Of a DNA stretch of 64,000 nucleotides, positions 1 through 11,701 are shown in pieces. A model generated the notes under the pieces. The model searched no databases and was not told the DNA's origin. It worked only from the letters and a program-made list of their open reading frames with translations. The translations under genes were made by a program, and so were the position numbers. This DNA is from Datura wrightii (Eukaryota; Streptophyta; Magnoliopsida; Solanales; Solanaceae). Numbering within the stretch: position 1 is the stretch's first letter; each line of letters opens with the position of its first letter. The DNA lies in NCBI GenBank assembly GCA_035772735.1, contig JASDFA010000001.1, positions 135,761,001 to 135,825,000 of the forward strand, written 5' to 3'.

Positions 1-2
1 TC

Positions 3-143
3 TGGAGGCGAAGGATCAAGGAAGTGGCTTCAGTTAAAGTATTATGGAGGAATTAGCATGTTGAAGGAGCTACATGGGAAGCCGAAGCGGATATGATGGA
101 TAGATACCCACGTTTGTTCTCTACTGGCTCAGTTCTGACTTGA
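3..143 (+). pseudogene. Tekay-like Ty3/gypsy polyprotein, extreme C-terminus
   Basis: This is the last part of a chromovirus-type pol, cut by the left edge of the window. The frame reads arginine-rich WRRRIKEVASVKVLWRN, an in-frame TAG, then HVEGATWEAEADMMDRYPRLF and a TGA stop. The VEGATWEAEADM and RYPxLF words are typical of the segment after the chromodomain in plant Tekay/Del elements. The element lies inside the minus-strand gypsy element that resumes at 2714. The internal stop shows that it is dead. Family assignment is by motif recognition only. Confidence 0.85.
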
Positions 144-351
144 GGTATTAGTTTTGCCCTATGACTCTATCTAGTTTTCATATTTAGTTCATGTGTGCAA
201 GTTTCTTTTATGTGTATGAGTATGTATGTGAAGTATAAGATCAGTTCAGCTATATTGTTTGATTCGGAGGTAGTCATTCCGTGAAATTTCGGTTAAAATT
301 ATCAGTATATGGCTATGATTATTGTATGTTTCTATTTGCTGATTGTTTTCT

Positions 352-386
352 ACATTCGAGGATGAATGTTTTCAAGGGGGAGATAT
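352..386 (+). promoter_or_regulatory. Polypurine tract and upstream hairpin before 3' LTR
   Basis: A short inverted repeat (ACATTC, loop GAGGAT, GAATGT) at 352-369 is followed by a purine run AAGGGGGAGATA just before the LTR start at 387. This is the expected position of the plus-strand primer. The same TTCGAGGAyGAA word precedes the purine tract in the Athila-like elements of this window. Confidence 0.7.
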
Positions 387-2713
387 TGTAATACCTCGGG
401 AAGGCCTAAGAATAGACGCGGGAGTTGAATTTGAAAAGTGCAGAAAAACTGGCAAAATATCATAGGACAGACCACTAAATGACTCGGGTATCAAACCACG
501 AGTCATTGTATGCAGTCATTGGTTAGTGAAAGGTTGGTGGGAGTGGAGATGATGGGAGGTATGACGACCCGTTGTAGGATAAAACAGGTCATCCTTTGCA
601 GTTGTGGTTAGGGTCAGGCTGGGCGATAGGGTAAACAATGGGAGACTCAACGACCCGTTAGAAGAAACCACGGGTCGTTGGTTAAGGTCATTGTTAGAGG
701 TTGATAATTTCCAGTGTAGGCGATGAGTGGAGACCATGACTCGTTGGAAGGAACCACGACTCATGGTGAGGCTCGTGGTAAGAAAGTCAGGTTTGGCCAA
801 GAAGTCGACGACGGTCGATCCAATGACCCGTTGTTCGAAATAGCGGCTCATCTAGACAAGTAGTGGGAAAGATCTGAGATATGTTAGGAGGCAGTGGACC
901 GAACGAATCGATACCACGAGTCGTGGTATGTTGCCACGATCCGTTGGATTGGTCGTTGGTTCGTCCGAGACAGTTTTCAGGGATATTTTGTTAAGGGAAT
1001 TTTCGAATGTTCATGCTTTGATACCCTAAACTACGTCGTTTTGGATATTTTTCTGAGTGAGATAAGATGGGTTAAGTCCTTCATGCATGCCCATTCTCAT
1101 GCAAGAGTTTTTAGGACGTTTTAGGGAGATTCAAGGCCTTCTTCTCAAAGGTTTCCCTCAATTTCTTCGTGGGCATTGAAGGGAGAGTAAAATCAGTCTA
1201 TACCAGGTATGTCGAGTTTAGAATGGGTGAAATCCTTTCACACCCATGCCAAAATTTCGAATTTAATTATGAATCCTCCTATTCAATTCCATGGGTCATG
1301 AATCCTCCTATTCAATTCCACGGGGTTTTACCCAAATGCATGAAAATGTGATTTCTCTTTATGGGTTTTATTTAATTGTGTTTTAATTGTTGAATTATGA
1401 ATGATGGGAAGGTTTTATATTATTTTCTTGAAAATTATGTTGCGAGCTTTTTAAATCTAAAATGCCCATTGATGAGAGTCCATGAAAGTTATGATTTATG
1501 ATGAATATTCAATATTTTGAGTTATTGATGATGGAAAAGCATGATTTTAAGTTACCCATGTTTATGAGCATATTTTTCAAAGAATTGAGTATGTTAAAGT
1601 ATTGGGCAATACCCACATGTTGAACAATGATTTACGATTTATGAAACGAATTACATAATTTATCGATTTATGATGTCAGCCGATGAAAAGGGCCTTTGAT
1701 TCTTGGCTAAGCATGTTTTAAAGAGGTATAAATTTATATTTTAGCCAATGAATTTTAATGCATGATGTTATGGATTTACGTATGAGCCTATATACATGTT
1801 TCTGGGAGCTGAATCTAGCACTTAGCAGCCCGGTGTTCAAAGGACTATGCCGGTGTCTCATAACCACGTGCCACCATGGGTTATAATGTTATATATTGTA
1901 TTTTTACCGATCTCCTCAGTTGTGATATCACTCCTAATGCACGACCCTCACTTGGCAAGCTAGGGTCGGGTCTGGCCACTTGAGTGAGATAGTTTGGGTG
2001 TCATGAAAGGCTCTACCATAATGGTGTCGATTAAGACGAGTCCTTCCATTGTTCCTCATATTTTATGCATTGTTATATTTATGCTATTGGTTCAAGTTAT
2101 TGTTTGATAATGTTTACTTACGATTATGATTACGAACACTTTATGAATGATTTAAGAGCCTTGAGCCTTATGTTTTCTTATGAAGTTTATGATATATGCA
2201 TGATGTATTTCTCCTACATTACTTAAGAGTTTTGTTTTACTTATAAATGTCCGTTTTACTTACCTTGCATACTCGGTACGTTCCATGTACTGACCACATA
2301 CTTCATATGTTGTATCATTTCATGATACAGGGTCCGGATCTCAGGCTCATCCTCATCCTTAATCCATCTCAGCTTATGTTCTCAACTTATTGGTGAGTCC
2401 TCATTTTTGAGGACTATTTGACAGACTTTTATGTTATCGTATGTTTCAGTATTGCTCGGGTTAATTGGGAATGTTGTCCCATCAACCAATCTTATGTATT
2501 AGAGGCTTTTAGACAAGTATGTAGTGGTCATCTATGTATATGTTCAGTATTTCGTGATGTTATGCTATAATTACATTTCCACTATGTTTTTACGATTATC
2601 ATTCTGCTTATTTGAATGATATTAGTTGTATGCATGAGCCAGGGGTCGACTTGGGGTCACTCGGTGTCCCTTTTCCTGTGTCTATGATTCGGGTGTACAT
2701 TCGGGTTATGACA
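387..2713 (+). repeat. 3' LTR of a Tekay-like gypsy element
   Basis: The LTR begins TGTAATACC directly after the purine tract and ends GGGTTATGACA, the usual terminal words of plant Tekay/Del LTRs. It is about 2.3 kb. U3 holds many short CG-rich dyads of the ACGAGTCGT type, the clearest being ATACCACGAGTCGTGGTAT at 911-929. Near 1830-1880 it carries the block CATAACCACGTGCCACCATG, shared in diverged form with the LTRs at 37430 and 51580. The small ORFs at 516-851, 894-1124 and 1169-1351 lie in LTR sequence and show no protein features. The 5-bp flank at 2714-2718 is GTCGA; its partner would lie left of the window. Confidence 0.85.
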
Positions 2714-2739
2714 GTCGAAGTCTTTTAGTAACTCCAACC

Positions 2740-2744
2740 ACCTC
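2740..2744. repeat. Target-site duplication ACCTC, left copy
   Basis: ACCTC immediately precedes the TGATGATG start of the tandem array. The same five bases follow its last LTR at 24584-24588. Removing everything between them rejoins gypsy pol sequence, so the whole array behaves as one insertion. Confidence 0.85.
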
Positions 2745-3439
2745 TGATGATGCCCGCAAGTGTACAGGTCGTACAAGTAATACAATGGCCCTTTTTAAGA
2801 GCCGGAATGTCGAACCCACAGGGACTGGACCAATTCAGCTAACTATCACGTTCAAGTGTGATATTAAATGCTGCAAGTGTTGATTATATACTTTTTCGAG
2901 AAATTTAATTAAGTCTAGATGTGGTCAACGACATACTCTGAATTCATTCAAGGAGCAACTAGAGTTAAAGCCGGATAATCATGCGATACTACGATTTGCA
3001 ATGGTTTAAGTATGATACTATCAATTGTTGTCTCACATAATTAGAATTTTCACATAATTAGAACTACATGTTCATGGTCTTCCGAACCTCTAAACATGAC
3101 AAACTAGCCTCACTACTACATTGTTGAGCAAGGATGTTATTTCTAGTTCGTGGTCAATTCACTACGTGGATGTGGTTTATGGGGTTTATGCCATTGATTT
3201 GGGTACTGATCACGGGCAAAAATAGCATGCCCGAGATACGCTTTATACCTTAATTTAGTCTTGTTTATCTAAGTTATTTTACATACTTTCATGTGATTTT
3301 ACATAAATGTGAATATATGTGCTAACCAACATGATTAGTCTTTGTTTTGTAGGTTTCAAGGATTTTTAAGGAACTATTTCATAAGTTGGTGAAGTAGAGG
3401 AATGGAGTCGGGAGCAAATGGCGAAAGTCGGCAGAAAAG

Positions 3440-3670
3440 CATGTCTAGGCAAGGCTGGCTGCGCCAGGCAGCGTGCCACGCTGTGCGTGTGCCGCGCCTA
3501 GCGCTGTGCCACGCCTATGCCAGGCGCACAAGTGTAGGCAGCAAGCAGGCAGGCGAGCTGCACGCCACAGCCGTGCCATGCCAGGCCAACTGCGCACCAG
3601 CAGCATGCCAACGCGCTGCCCAAGCAGCGTGACACGCTGCCAACGCGGCAAGGTGCTGCCGAGACCAAAC
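3440..3670 (+). repeat. GC-rich island of short CCACGC/CAGGC words in the solo LTR
   Basis: About 230 bp of strikingly GC-rich sequence in an AT-rich region, built from imperfect repeats of GCCACGC, CCAGGC and GGCAGC. It lies upstream of the TATA box at 3793, where U3 regulatory sequence is expected. The overlapping ORFs on both strands (for example 3402-3632 and 3445-3687) are by-products of the lack of A/T-rich stops. Confidence 0.6.
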
Positions 3671-3702
3671 TTTGGGTTGATTTCCAATGTGCCTTCGCGT
3701 TA

Positions 3703-3800
3703 CCTCCGTGTCACGGAGGCAGTACTCCGTGATACACTCTGTGACATGGAGCCGTTCCATGAAAGGCTAAATTATGCACATTTTCCATTTACTATAAATA
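3703..3800 (+). promoter_or_regulatory. Probable LTR promoter: palindromes plus TATAAATA
   Basis: CCTCCGTG-T-CACGGAGG at 3703-3719 is a perfect palindrome. Related half-sites follow to about 3750, and TATAAATAGG starts at 3793. The same order (CCGTGnCACGG dyads, then TATA within about 45-100 bp) is seen in every tRNA-Asp-family LTR of the window. The function is inferred from position. Confidence 0.6.
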
Positions 3801-5340
3801 GGACCCTTAGCTCCTAAAATCATTTGGTCATGATTTTATTCTGGAAAACTACCTAGGAGTGAAGGGAGAAGTGGGAGAACTCATCTAGGGTTTGTCAAAT
3901 TCCCTTCTCATCTACCAAATTCATGTAAGTATGTTAGTTTAGTAGTAGTTAGTGTAGTTTTACGAACATGAATGGCAAGAACCCTTCCTCTAGGGTTGAA
4001 GCCATGAATTATGATTGTGATTTTATGAAATTGTTTTGGAATTAAGTTATTGATTGTTGTTTTCGTCTTGCATTCTGGATTGTTGGTTGTTTTTATGATT
4101 GATCACCATGAAAGCATATTTGTTAGCTTGAGTAATAGCTTGAGAAAGCATTACCTAGGTCAGGACATGAGAATGTGAGGAGCACGTTTGTATCTCGGGA
4201 GAGATTTTTATGTCAGGATAGAAATATACCTAACACCGTGCTTGGTTGAGACATGGGGGTTATGAAAGACCAACTTGGGATGTCACATCACCACTCAAAG
4301 AAGTAGTTGTGAGGCTAAGTTGAGTTAAATGGTTAGACGCACGAAAGTCCCTAATCGTTTCCCCGTAAACCACAACATAATTGATTGCCCGCAACTAGAA
4401 ATTAAACTCCTCGCTCACAATGATGCAGTGAGGCTAGATTGCCGTGTTTAGAGGCTCGAAAGACCATAAACATGCAATTCTAATTATGTGAAATAATGAT
4501 TGATAGTTCCATGCTTAACCCATTGCAAATCGTATATCGCATGATTAATTGGTTTTAACTCTATGTTGCTCCTAGAGAAATTTCAGAATACTTCGTTGAC
4601 CCAAACTTAGACTTAATTAATCTCGATCGAAAATGTCTATAACCAACACTTGAGGTATTTAATATCACACTATAAATGGATAGTTAGAGGAATGGGTCCA
4701 GTCCCTGTGGGTTCGACAATCCGGTTCTTAAAAAGAGCCACTATATTACTTGCACGACCCGTACACTTGCGGACGCGCGAATCGGGCACGTCAGGTACTT
4801 CCATACCTCCAACCATTTAACAAATCTTAGCTTCACAACTACTCCTTCGAGTGGTGGAATACGATTCTAAGTTCGCGTCTTTCTATCTTCCCATTTTATC
4901 AACAAAGCAAGGTATTAGGTATATTCCTATCCTAACCATAAATTATATCATGAGATACAATCTTGCTCCCTACATTCTTTTGTTCTTGCCTAGGTTATCT
5001 TTCTCAATCATTTAACTAAGCTTAACACGTGTGTTTTCATGGTGATCAATCATAAAAACAACCATAGTTGAGAATGGAAGACAAAACAACAATCAACAAC
5101 TTAAAACCAAAACAAAATCGCAAAATCACAATCATATCTTGTGGCTTCTATCCTAGAGGGAGGGTTCTAGCCAATCATGTTCGTATAATTACTAGAAAAC
5201 ATAATTAAATGAACCTACTTACAAGAATTGGTAGAAGAGAAGATGAAATTAATGAACCCTAGGTTAGTTCTCCCTCACTCCTTGGCAGTTTTTCAGAAAT
5301 AAATCATGACTGCTTGGCAGTTTTTAATAAATAAGGGACC

Positions 5341-5510
5341 TATTTATAGTAAATAAGAATTCTGCAAAATTATGTCTGTCGTGGAATGGATCCGTGGCAC
5401 GGAGTGTATCACGGAGCACTGCCTCCATGAGATAGAGTGTATCGTGGAGCGCTGCCTCCGTGACACGAAGTGTATCACAGAGCACTGCCTCCGTGACATG
5501 GAGGTATCGC
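5341..5510 (-). promoter_or_regulatory. Probable promoter of LTR A: dyads and TATA
   Basis: On the minus strand, CCTCCGTGTCACGG-type dyads (plus 5395-5510) precede TATAAATA (plus 5341-5348). They correspond to the blocks at 9861-9990 and 24223-24355 in LTRs B and C. Confidence 0.6.
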
Positions 5511-5762
5511 GGAAGCCCTGTGGAAATCGCCCAATTTATTCCAACTTTGGTGTTTCGCTCCCGATATCATTCCTCCACTTCACCAAATCATAGATTGGGT
5601 CCTCCAATGCATTATTTCCTTCAAAAACAAAGACGAATCATGTTGGTTAATATTTCTTCTCATTTATATAAAAAGGCATGAAAATGTACATAATTAAATA
5701 CATAAACAAGGCAAAACTAAGTTATAAAGTATCACTTGGGCATGTAATTATGCCCAAGATCA

Positions 5763-7700
5763 CAACCCCACACTTAAAGTCTTGTTCGTCCTCGAACAAA
5801 CCTTTTACATCTCATGCACATGAAGTCACACATAGCTAATTTAGCAAGACAATTCAAGCCACGACTACAATGACTGTTTAAGATAGGAAGCTAAAAATAG
5901 AGCATGCACGATTTAATCATTGAAATGAAATACAACTATGTTAAGACTTCCTAACCTCAAGAATTGACTCTCAATCTAAGCAACTCATGCAAATCAACTG
6001 ATCAAGCAATCTAACATGAATGCTATCCTTCATTAAACATGTGCCCTCACCACAAGAGAGTTACCCATTTTAACTCATGAATCTTCAAATCACACCATGT
6101 ATGGGTATATGAATAAAAATTTCGCTCGCTCTCACAAATAATTCACATGCATCATGTAGTGACCCATAAGCTTGCCCTTAGGTTTTACTCCCCTAATTTA
6201 AAGATGTATGAACGTAAGATCAAGTAGAACTTAATGGGTTGTAATGTAATCTAAGGGACGGGTAGGTACTATTCTGGCCAGTAATAGAGGCTATCTTCCC
6301 CAAGCGCTTTTAATAACTTCAACCTTCATTAAGGACATCTCTTCTCTTACTTCACCCTCATTCTTTTCAATCCTGAATATTTTTTTCTTCTTGTTCCCAT
6401 TTCTTTAAGAACACTTAGCTTATTAGTAAGGAGTACTTCAGCAATTTTTTTCATTCATTTATTTTCTTACTCCCTACTAATAATCAACCATTTGCACACA
6501 AGTGCTCCTTTGTCCTTTTCTCAACTTTTACAATTTGCTACTTTTCCTCCTTTTTCCCATTTCTCACTCCTTCACTCTTCCAATTTTTTTTTCTTACGTG
6601 CTTAGGAGTTTTGGATAAAATTCAAGGTTAATGAAAGAAAAAGGATTAAGCTTATGTTGTAGCTATAAAAGAATACGCTCAGGGCTCAATGGGACTAACT
6701 AGGATTAAATATCCAAGGTAGGTAAAGTGAGGGATAACATTTAGGTTCCTACAAAGAAATGCCTAGATAATTTCCTACAATTCACATTCTTCATTTCGTT
6801 TTATATACACATCAGACAAGTTCTAGACATTCCACAATAGCACAGAATATTCGAAAAACATACGCTCTCAGCACATGCTCAATTCAAGACACATTCAGTA
6901 GACTCTTACTCAGCTAATCACAAGAATTCAAAATTAAGCTTCAATCACATTGAGTCAAATTCAAGAGCCTAAGTGTCTCACCCAAAGTTATACACTTCTT
7001 ACATGCTTCAACACTAACCACACTTGTATCTTATAATCATGTATAGCACATAACAAGAACACCAAGCCATCAATTAGCTACGGGTTCAAAAACCAAAACC
7101 TATTGACTAATTTTCCTCAAGACGGTCGTCATCTAAACATCGTCGACAATAGACTCTATCTATGACTAAAAATATTATATACAGACAAAGAAAATTTTTA
7201 TTCCTCGGTTCAAAGACCCCCCATCGAAAAAGACTGAAAAGAAAAACCAACGGGTGCGGAAGTCATGCTTAATTCAAAATTTTTTTTCAAATATTTCTCA
7301 CAAGCATTACATTCACTAAAAATCGTTAAGCACAAACTTTTTAAAATTTTTCTCACCCCACACTTGAATCATGCTATGTCCCCATACAATCAAATTAAAA
7401 TTAAAAAGGGTAAGAAATACTCCCTGAGGCCTCTAGGCCTAGCTAACAGCATGCTTTTCTTCAAGTTTTAATAAGTGAGTGTTTGACCCCACACTTCTTC
7501 TCTTCCATGCTTGTTAGCTTCCTCCTCCAAGGGTACTCAGACTTCCCCTCTATCTGTGCTTACCTTTCCACCAAAACAACACAAGATGAAAAATAAATAA
7601 AATCAACACAAATGCAAGAAATTAAAATGGTACCCATTGTATCCTTGGGTTGCCTCCCAAGCAACGCCTAATTTTACGTCGCGGCACGATATATCAAGTT
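5763..7700 (-). other. Noncoding 3' region of internal copy I
   Basis: About 1.9 kb without a supported gene. On the minus strand it ends in the inverted repeat TTGTTCG-AGGA-CGAACAA and a purine tract AAGTGTGGGGTTG next to LTR A. Parts recur in the gag-protease element (16909-18729 and 53468-55372). Examples are the GATGATGGATG/GACCGTCTT block (plus 7119-7145 here) and the CATGATGCATGTGAATT block (plus 6142-6165 here). The ORF at 7265-7471 has no recognisable content. Confidence 0.7.
7644..7690 (-). ncRNA. Conserved AGGCAA-loop hairpin, copy I
   Basis: On the minus strand the stem CTTGGG / CCCAAG closes the loop AGGCAA, just after the ORF end. It is preceded by TAAAATTAGGCGTTG and a TCG-TGCCG-CGA mini-stem. 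The same arrangement occurs at 14432-14482, 22008-22052, 29200-29250 and 57898-57942, with paired changes in the stem. It is probably a cis-acting RNA element; its role is unknown. Confidence 0.6.
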
Positions 7701-8705
7701 TCACCACTTTTTCCTCCACCTTGAGGATATGAATCTCACCCCTAATTTCTTCTCTAATTTTCTCTTATGCTCCCGGGGTGGTGGTGAAAAAATGAAAGGA
7801 CCAAGCAGTAGATGTCGCCTTTGGCATTTATTGGCCCTTAAGTAAGTGCAGTCATTCTTTCTTTCAGAATTAGCAAATTTCAGAATATATCGGGCGTGTT
7901 CCCCCTCTATATCTTTCTCCACATGTTTGGAAGACTCTACTTCTAGGTTTTCAACCAAACTCAATGTCAAAAAATGATTCGAGGGGGGTACAATACACCT
8001 CAACTCAGAAACTGCATTTTCCTCGACTTTCTTACTTGTATATACCTTCTACACATTAACATCTAACTACTCATGAATGTCAAATGGTAGGTACTCTATC
8101 TCGTCTTTCAACAATGGATCGGCTAAACGTGTGAGACAATCATGGAGACTCTCGGGAGCTTCCAACAGTTGAGCTTGTTTCAAGAACTCACTCTCATCTT
8201 CTCCTTGTAGTCCCTCCTGAGTATTGCATAAAACCGTCACTTGCACTTCAGAGAAAGCTTCAGCTTCAGCCCTCATCTCCATGAACTTGTTGCTTATCAT
8301 TTCCAAGGTCTCTCCATTTTCCTCTTGCTGAATTCTCAATGCTTCCATCTCCTCCTTCATTACTTCTGTTTGCTCAAGGACCTGTTTTAGCATGTCTTCT
8401 ATTCGAGCTTGGCGTTCCAAGTCCTCATTTTCATCATGCCTATATTCAGCAAAAACAACAGAAAGATCATAGTAGGGGCTTGGGGGAGGGGAGTATGCAT
8501 TCGGACAGCCATCCCAATGGCCATCTTTACCTCCACATATATTGCAAGTGTATGCATTTGGGCAACCATTCCAATGGCCATTTTGACCACCGCATATATT
8601 AAAAGTATTACAATATTTCCATAAGTGGGGTCCTCCGCAATTCAGACAAGACTCATCAAAATAAGAGTATCCACCATTTAACCCATTTATATTCCATGAT
8701 GTCAT
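7701..8705 (-). pseudogene. Zinc-knuckle-like/coiled-coil ORF of the small element, copy I
   Basis: The start is ATG at 8705 (MTSWNINGLNGGYSYFDESC), about 130 bases downstream of the PBS. Residues about 20-75 hold three Cys/His clusters: CLNCGGPHLWKYC, an ICGG..GH.NGC unit and CNICGGKDGHWDGC. The spacings (CX2CX3HX4C and CX2CX5HX3C) differ from the usual retroviral CX2CX4HX4C. A Pro-rich PPPSPYY follows, then a Glu/Lys/Met-rich helical stretch (RQARIEDMLKQVLEQTEVMK and beyond) that looks like a coiled coil. After an acidic middle, the C-terminus is basic (REHKRKLEKKLG...SSRWRKKW). A TAG at 8067 splits the frame where copy II has GAG, so this copy is broken; the frame resumes and ends at 7701. 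Nucleic-acid binding, possibly a gag-like role, is an inference. I do not recognise a named family. Confidence 0.7.
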
Positions 8706-8835
8706 GTTAACAAGGGTATCAGATTAAAAATAAAAATTTAAAATAAAACTAAAACTAATAAAGAATTTTTTTTTCAACACTTAAGGAAATTTAAAAATCA
8801 CACAGAAATAGACAAATTCACTGAACTTCGCCGAG

Positions 8836-8853
8836 TCCCCGACAACAGCGCAA
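8836..8853 (-). other. Primer-binding site, tRNA-Asp type (degenerate)
   Basis: The minus-strand sequence TTGCGCTGTTGTCGGGGA is close to the complement of the 3' end of plant tRNA-Asp, with substitutions. It lies about 9 bases inside LTR B, as expected for the 5' LTR of the left repeat unit. Confidence 0.7.
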
Positions 8854-8862
8854 AAAAAAACT

Positions 8863-10249
8863 TGATGATGGCCGCAAGTGTACGGGTCGTACAAGTAATA
8901 CAGTGGCCCTTTTTAAGAGCCAGAATGTCGAATCCACATCGACTGGACCAATTGAGCTAACTATCACGTTCAAGTGTGATATTAAATGTCGCAAGTGTTG
9001 ATTATAGACTTTTTCGAGAAATTTAATTAAGTCTAGATGTGGTCAACAACATACACTGAATTCATTCAAGGAGCAATTAGAGTTAAACCCGGATAATCAT
9101 GCGATACTACGATTTGCAATGGTTTAAGTATGAAACTATCAATTGTCGTCTCACATAATTAGAATTGCATGTTCATGGTCTTCTGAACCTCTAAACACGA
9201 CAAACTAGACTCACTACTACATTGTTGAGCGAGGATGTTATTTCTAGTTCGTGGGCAATTCACTACGTGGATGTGGTTTATGGGGTTTATGCCATTGATT
9301 TGGGTACTTCTGTACCTCCAACCATTTAACCAACCTTAGCTTCACAACTACTCCTTTGGGTGGTGGAATGCGATTCTACGTTGGTGTCTTTCTATCTTCC
9401 CATTTTATCAACAAAGCAAGGTATTAGGTATATTCCTATTCTAACCACAAATTATATCGTGAGATACAATCTTGCTCCCTACATTCTTTTGTTCTTGCCT
9501 AGGTTATCTTTCTCAAGCATTTAACTAAGGTTAACGCATTTTTTTTCATGGTGATCAATCATAAAAACAACCATAATTAAGAATGCAAGATAAAACAACA
9601 ATTAACAACTTAAAACCAAAATAAAATCGCATAATCACAATCATATCTTGTGGCTTCAACCATAGAGGGGGGGGGGTTTAGCCACTCATGTTCATATAAT
9701 TACAAGAAAACATAATTAAAGTAACCTACTTACAAGAATTGGTAGAAGAGAAGATGAAATTGATGAACCCTAGGTGAGTTCTCCCACTTCTCCCTCACTC
9801 CTTGACAGTTTATCAAAAAGAAATCGTGACTCCTTGGCAGTTTTTAAGAAATAAGGGACCTATTTATAGTAAATGAGAATTGTGCAAAATTATACCTGTC
9901 GTGGAATGGCTCCATGGCAAGGAGTGTATCGTGGAGCACTGCCTCCGTGACACGGAGTGTATCGCGGAGCACTGCCTCCGTGACACGGAGGTATCGTGGA
10001 AGCCCTCTGGAAATCGCTCAATTTATTCCAACATTGGTGTTTCGCTCCCGATATCAATTCTCCACTTCACCAAATCATAGATTTGGTCCTCCAATGCATT
10101 ATTTCCTTCAAAAACAAAGACTAATCATGTTGGTTAATATTTCTTCTCATTTATATAAAAAGGCATGAAAATGTACATAATTAAATACATAAACAAGGCA
10201 AAACTAAGTTATAAAGTATCACTTGGGCATGTAATTACGCCTAAGATCA
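8863..10249 (-). repeat. LTR B, shared middle LTR of the tandem array
   Basis: This LTR has the same ends as LTRs A and C and serves both internal regions: 5' LTR for copy I and 3' LTR for copy II. TATAAATA (minus; plus 9861-9868) stands beside the dyad cluster at 9915-9990. It contains a G-run at 9667-9675. No target-site duplication flanks this LTR alone, which supports a true tandem and not two separate insertions. Confidence 0.85.
9861..9990 (-). promoter_or_regulatory. Probable promoter of LTR B: dyads and TATA
   Basis: CCTCCGTGACACGGAG dyads (plus 9943-9990) lie upstream, on the minus strand, of TATAAATA at plus 9861-9868. The layout matches LTRs A and C. The plus-strand ORFs at 9880-10168 are translations of this repeat. 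Confidence 0.6.
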
Positions 10250-10274
10250 CAACTCCACACTTAAAGTATTGTTC

Positions 10275-10279
10275 GTCCT
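10275..10279. repeat. Target-site duplication GTCCT, left copy
   Basis: GTCCT precedes the LTR start TGATC at 10280, and the same five bases follow the element at 20145-20149. The site is the centre of the TTGTTCG-TCCT-CGAACAA inverted repeat next to the polypurine tract of the tandem array. Confidence 0.9.
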
Positions 10280-11695
10280 TGATCTTGGGCAGAATTATAT
10301 GCCCAAGTGATACTTAAATGCTTCATTTTGTGTTGTTTATCTATCGTTATGTGTACATTCTCATGTGATTTGTAGTTAAAATGTGAATTTATACTAACCA
10401 ACATGATTAGGTGTTGTTTTGCAGGTAAAATGTAATTTTGCGAAGCTAAGATACATGTTGGTAAAAATCGGGAATGGACTTGGAAGCAAGGAGTGGAAAA
10501 GGTCAAGGAAGAACAGCAAAAATAAGGGCTCCGCGATGGAGCCGTATCACGTTGCCATCGCGGAGGCATTCTGCCTCGGGTGATTTATTTTGGCCAATTC
10601 CAGTGAAGGTTCGCGATTGCGCCGTCACACGTTGGCCGGGCTCCTCATTGCAGGCCGTGGCACGTCAAGGAGAAATTGCTGAGGAACCTGATTCCAGTGA
10701 GGGTCCGTGTTTGCCCCGTGGCACGGAGGGAGTGCTCCGCGATACACTCCGTGCCACGTTGCTTGTTATTCCGGGAAGAATTCTCACTAGTATAAATAGC
10801 ACACTTAGGTTTATTTTTAAACATTCTGACTTGGTTGAGCAAGAACGTGGGTTATCAGCAGTTGAGGGGACGAAAATTCTAGGGTTCTTCTCTATCTTTT
10901 TCTCTTTTATCTCAATTGTTTGTATGAATTACACTTATTTGATGATGTTTAATCCACAAATGAGTGGCTAAATTCACTTCTTGCTGAGGTTAAGAACAAT
11001 TGTAGTGGAATGTAATTGTTGATCAATTTCGTTTTCATCTTTTCTTCAATGGTTGTTCTATCAATTCTTGTTCTTACTGCATTAATGTTTGGCCAATGTT
11101 AATGTATATCTAAAAAATCCAATTTTGATTTTGAAAAGAAAAGAAATTGGAAAGTTGTGAATTGGTAGGATATGATCTCTTCTTAATTTGGGAAAATTGA
11201 GAATTGATTTACATTCAGAATAGAAATATATCTGAAAGTCTTATTAGTCAATTAAGGAATCGGTTTTGTATGGCTAGAACAGGAAATTCTTTTATCACAG
11301 AAATGTAGGTTGAAGGTTCATGATTCTTAAGTTGGGTAGGATATGAAAGTTTCAATCCATAGACAATAATTCTTGACTAGCAACCGAAGAAAAGATTAAC
11401 TGAATTGTATGGATAAATTACTTCCCTGCATGTTCGTTTTAACCTCAGCATGCTCATTACTATTTTTCAGACTCACTTTAGAATCCTATCTTAGATTCAT
11501 AGAAATTAGGAAACTCAAACTCTCCAAAAATTGTTTAATTGGTTGTCTGCATTCTTAAATTATAGTTCATTAACACTTAAGTAAATTATTACCTTAGTTC
11601 AGTCCTTGTGGGATCAATATTTGGCTTTACTTAAGCCACTTTACTACTTGTTCGACCACGTGCACTTGCGTGTAGTCACCAGAAACGCCCGAACA
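10280..11695 (+). repeat. 5' LTR of the older gag-protease element
   Basis: It starts TGATCTTGGGC, ends CGCCCGAACA, and is 1416 bp. An 8-bp stem CTTGGGCA / TGCCCAAG opens U3. The ORF at 10474-10971 overlaps the palindromes and has no protein character. The PBS follows 6 bases inside the LTR end. Confidence 0.9.
10530..10798 (+). promoter_or_regulatory. Probable LTR promoter: inverted repeats and TATAAATA
   Basis: TCCGCGATGG (10530-10539) is repeated inverted as CCATCGCGGA (10555-10564). Further CCGTGGCACGGAG-type dyads reach 10765, then TATAAATA stands at 10791-10798. This is the normal place for the retroelement promoter. The role of the dyads as factor-binding sites is inferred. Confidence 0.65.
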
Positions 11696-11701
11696 AGTTT
11701 T

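Larger units (their letters stand above)
3207..4793 (+). repeat. Solo LTR with TSD GGTAC
   Basis: The LTR starts TGATCACGGG and ends GGGCACGTCA, with GGTAC directly on both sides (3202-3206 and 4794-4798). No internal region is present, so it is a solo LTR left by LTR-LTR recombination. Its start, TATA context and palindromes resemble the LTRs of the tRNA-Asp-primed families here, but its sequence is otherwise distinct. It contains a GC-rich stretch at about 3440-3670 and a perfect 17-bp palindrome at 3703-3719. Confidence 0.88.
2745..5762 (-). repeat. LTR A of the tandem array
   Basis: This is the left LTR, about 1.43 kb once the nested solo LTR and its extra TSD copy are removed. In the minus orientation it starts TGATCTTGGGC and ends GCGGGCATCATCA. 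It aligns along its length with LTRs B and C. A TATAAATA box (minus; plus 5341-5348) sits next to the palindrome cluster at 5395-5510. The small plus-strand ORFs at 5372-5681 are translations of these palindromes and are not genes. Confidence 0.88.

Noticed and set aside
3402..3817. Overlapping long ORFs on both strands in the GC-rich part of the solo LTR
   Set aside because: They follow from the lack of A/T-rich stops in repeated GC words; no domain, and they sit in LTR U3.
5372..5681. Ser/Thr/Arg-rich ORFs (SVTRSVSRSTASVTRRYRGSP type), repeated at 9880, 14586 and 24242
   Set aside because: They are translations of the CCGTGnCACGG palindrome arrays in several frames, not proteins.
10474..10971. 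165-codon ORF in the 5' LTR of the gag-protease element
   Set aside because: Spans the dyads, TATA box and the presumed transcription start; the equivalent frame in the 3' LTR is shorter and altered.
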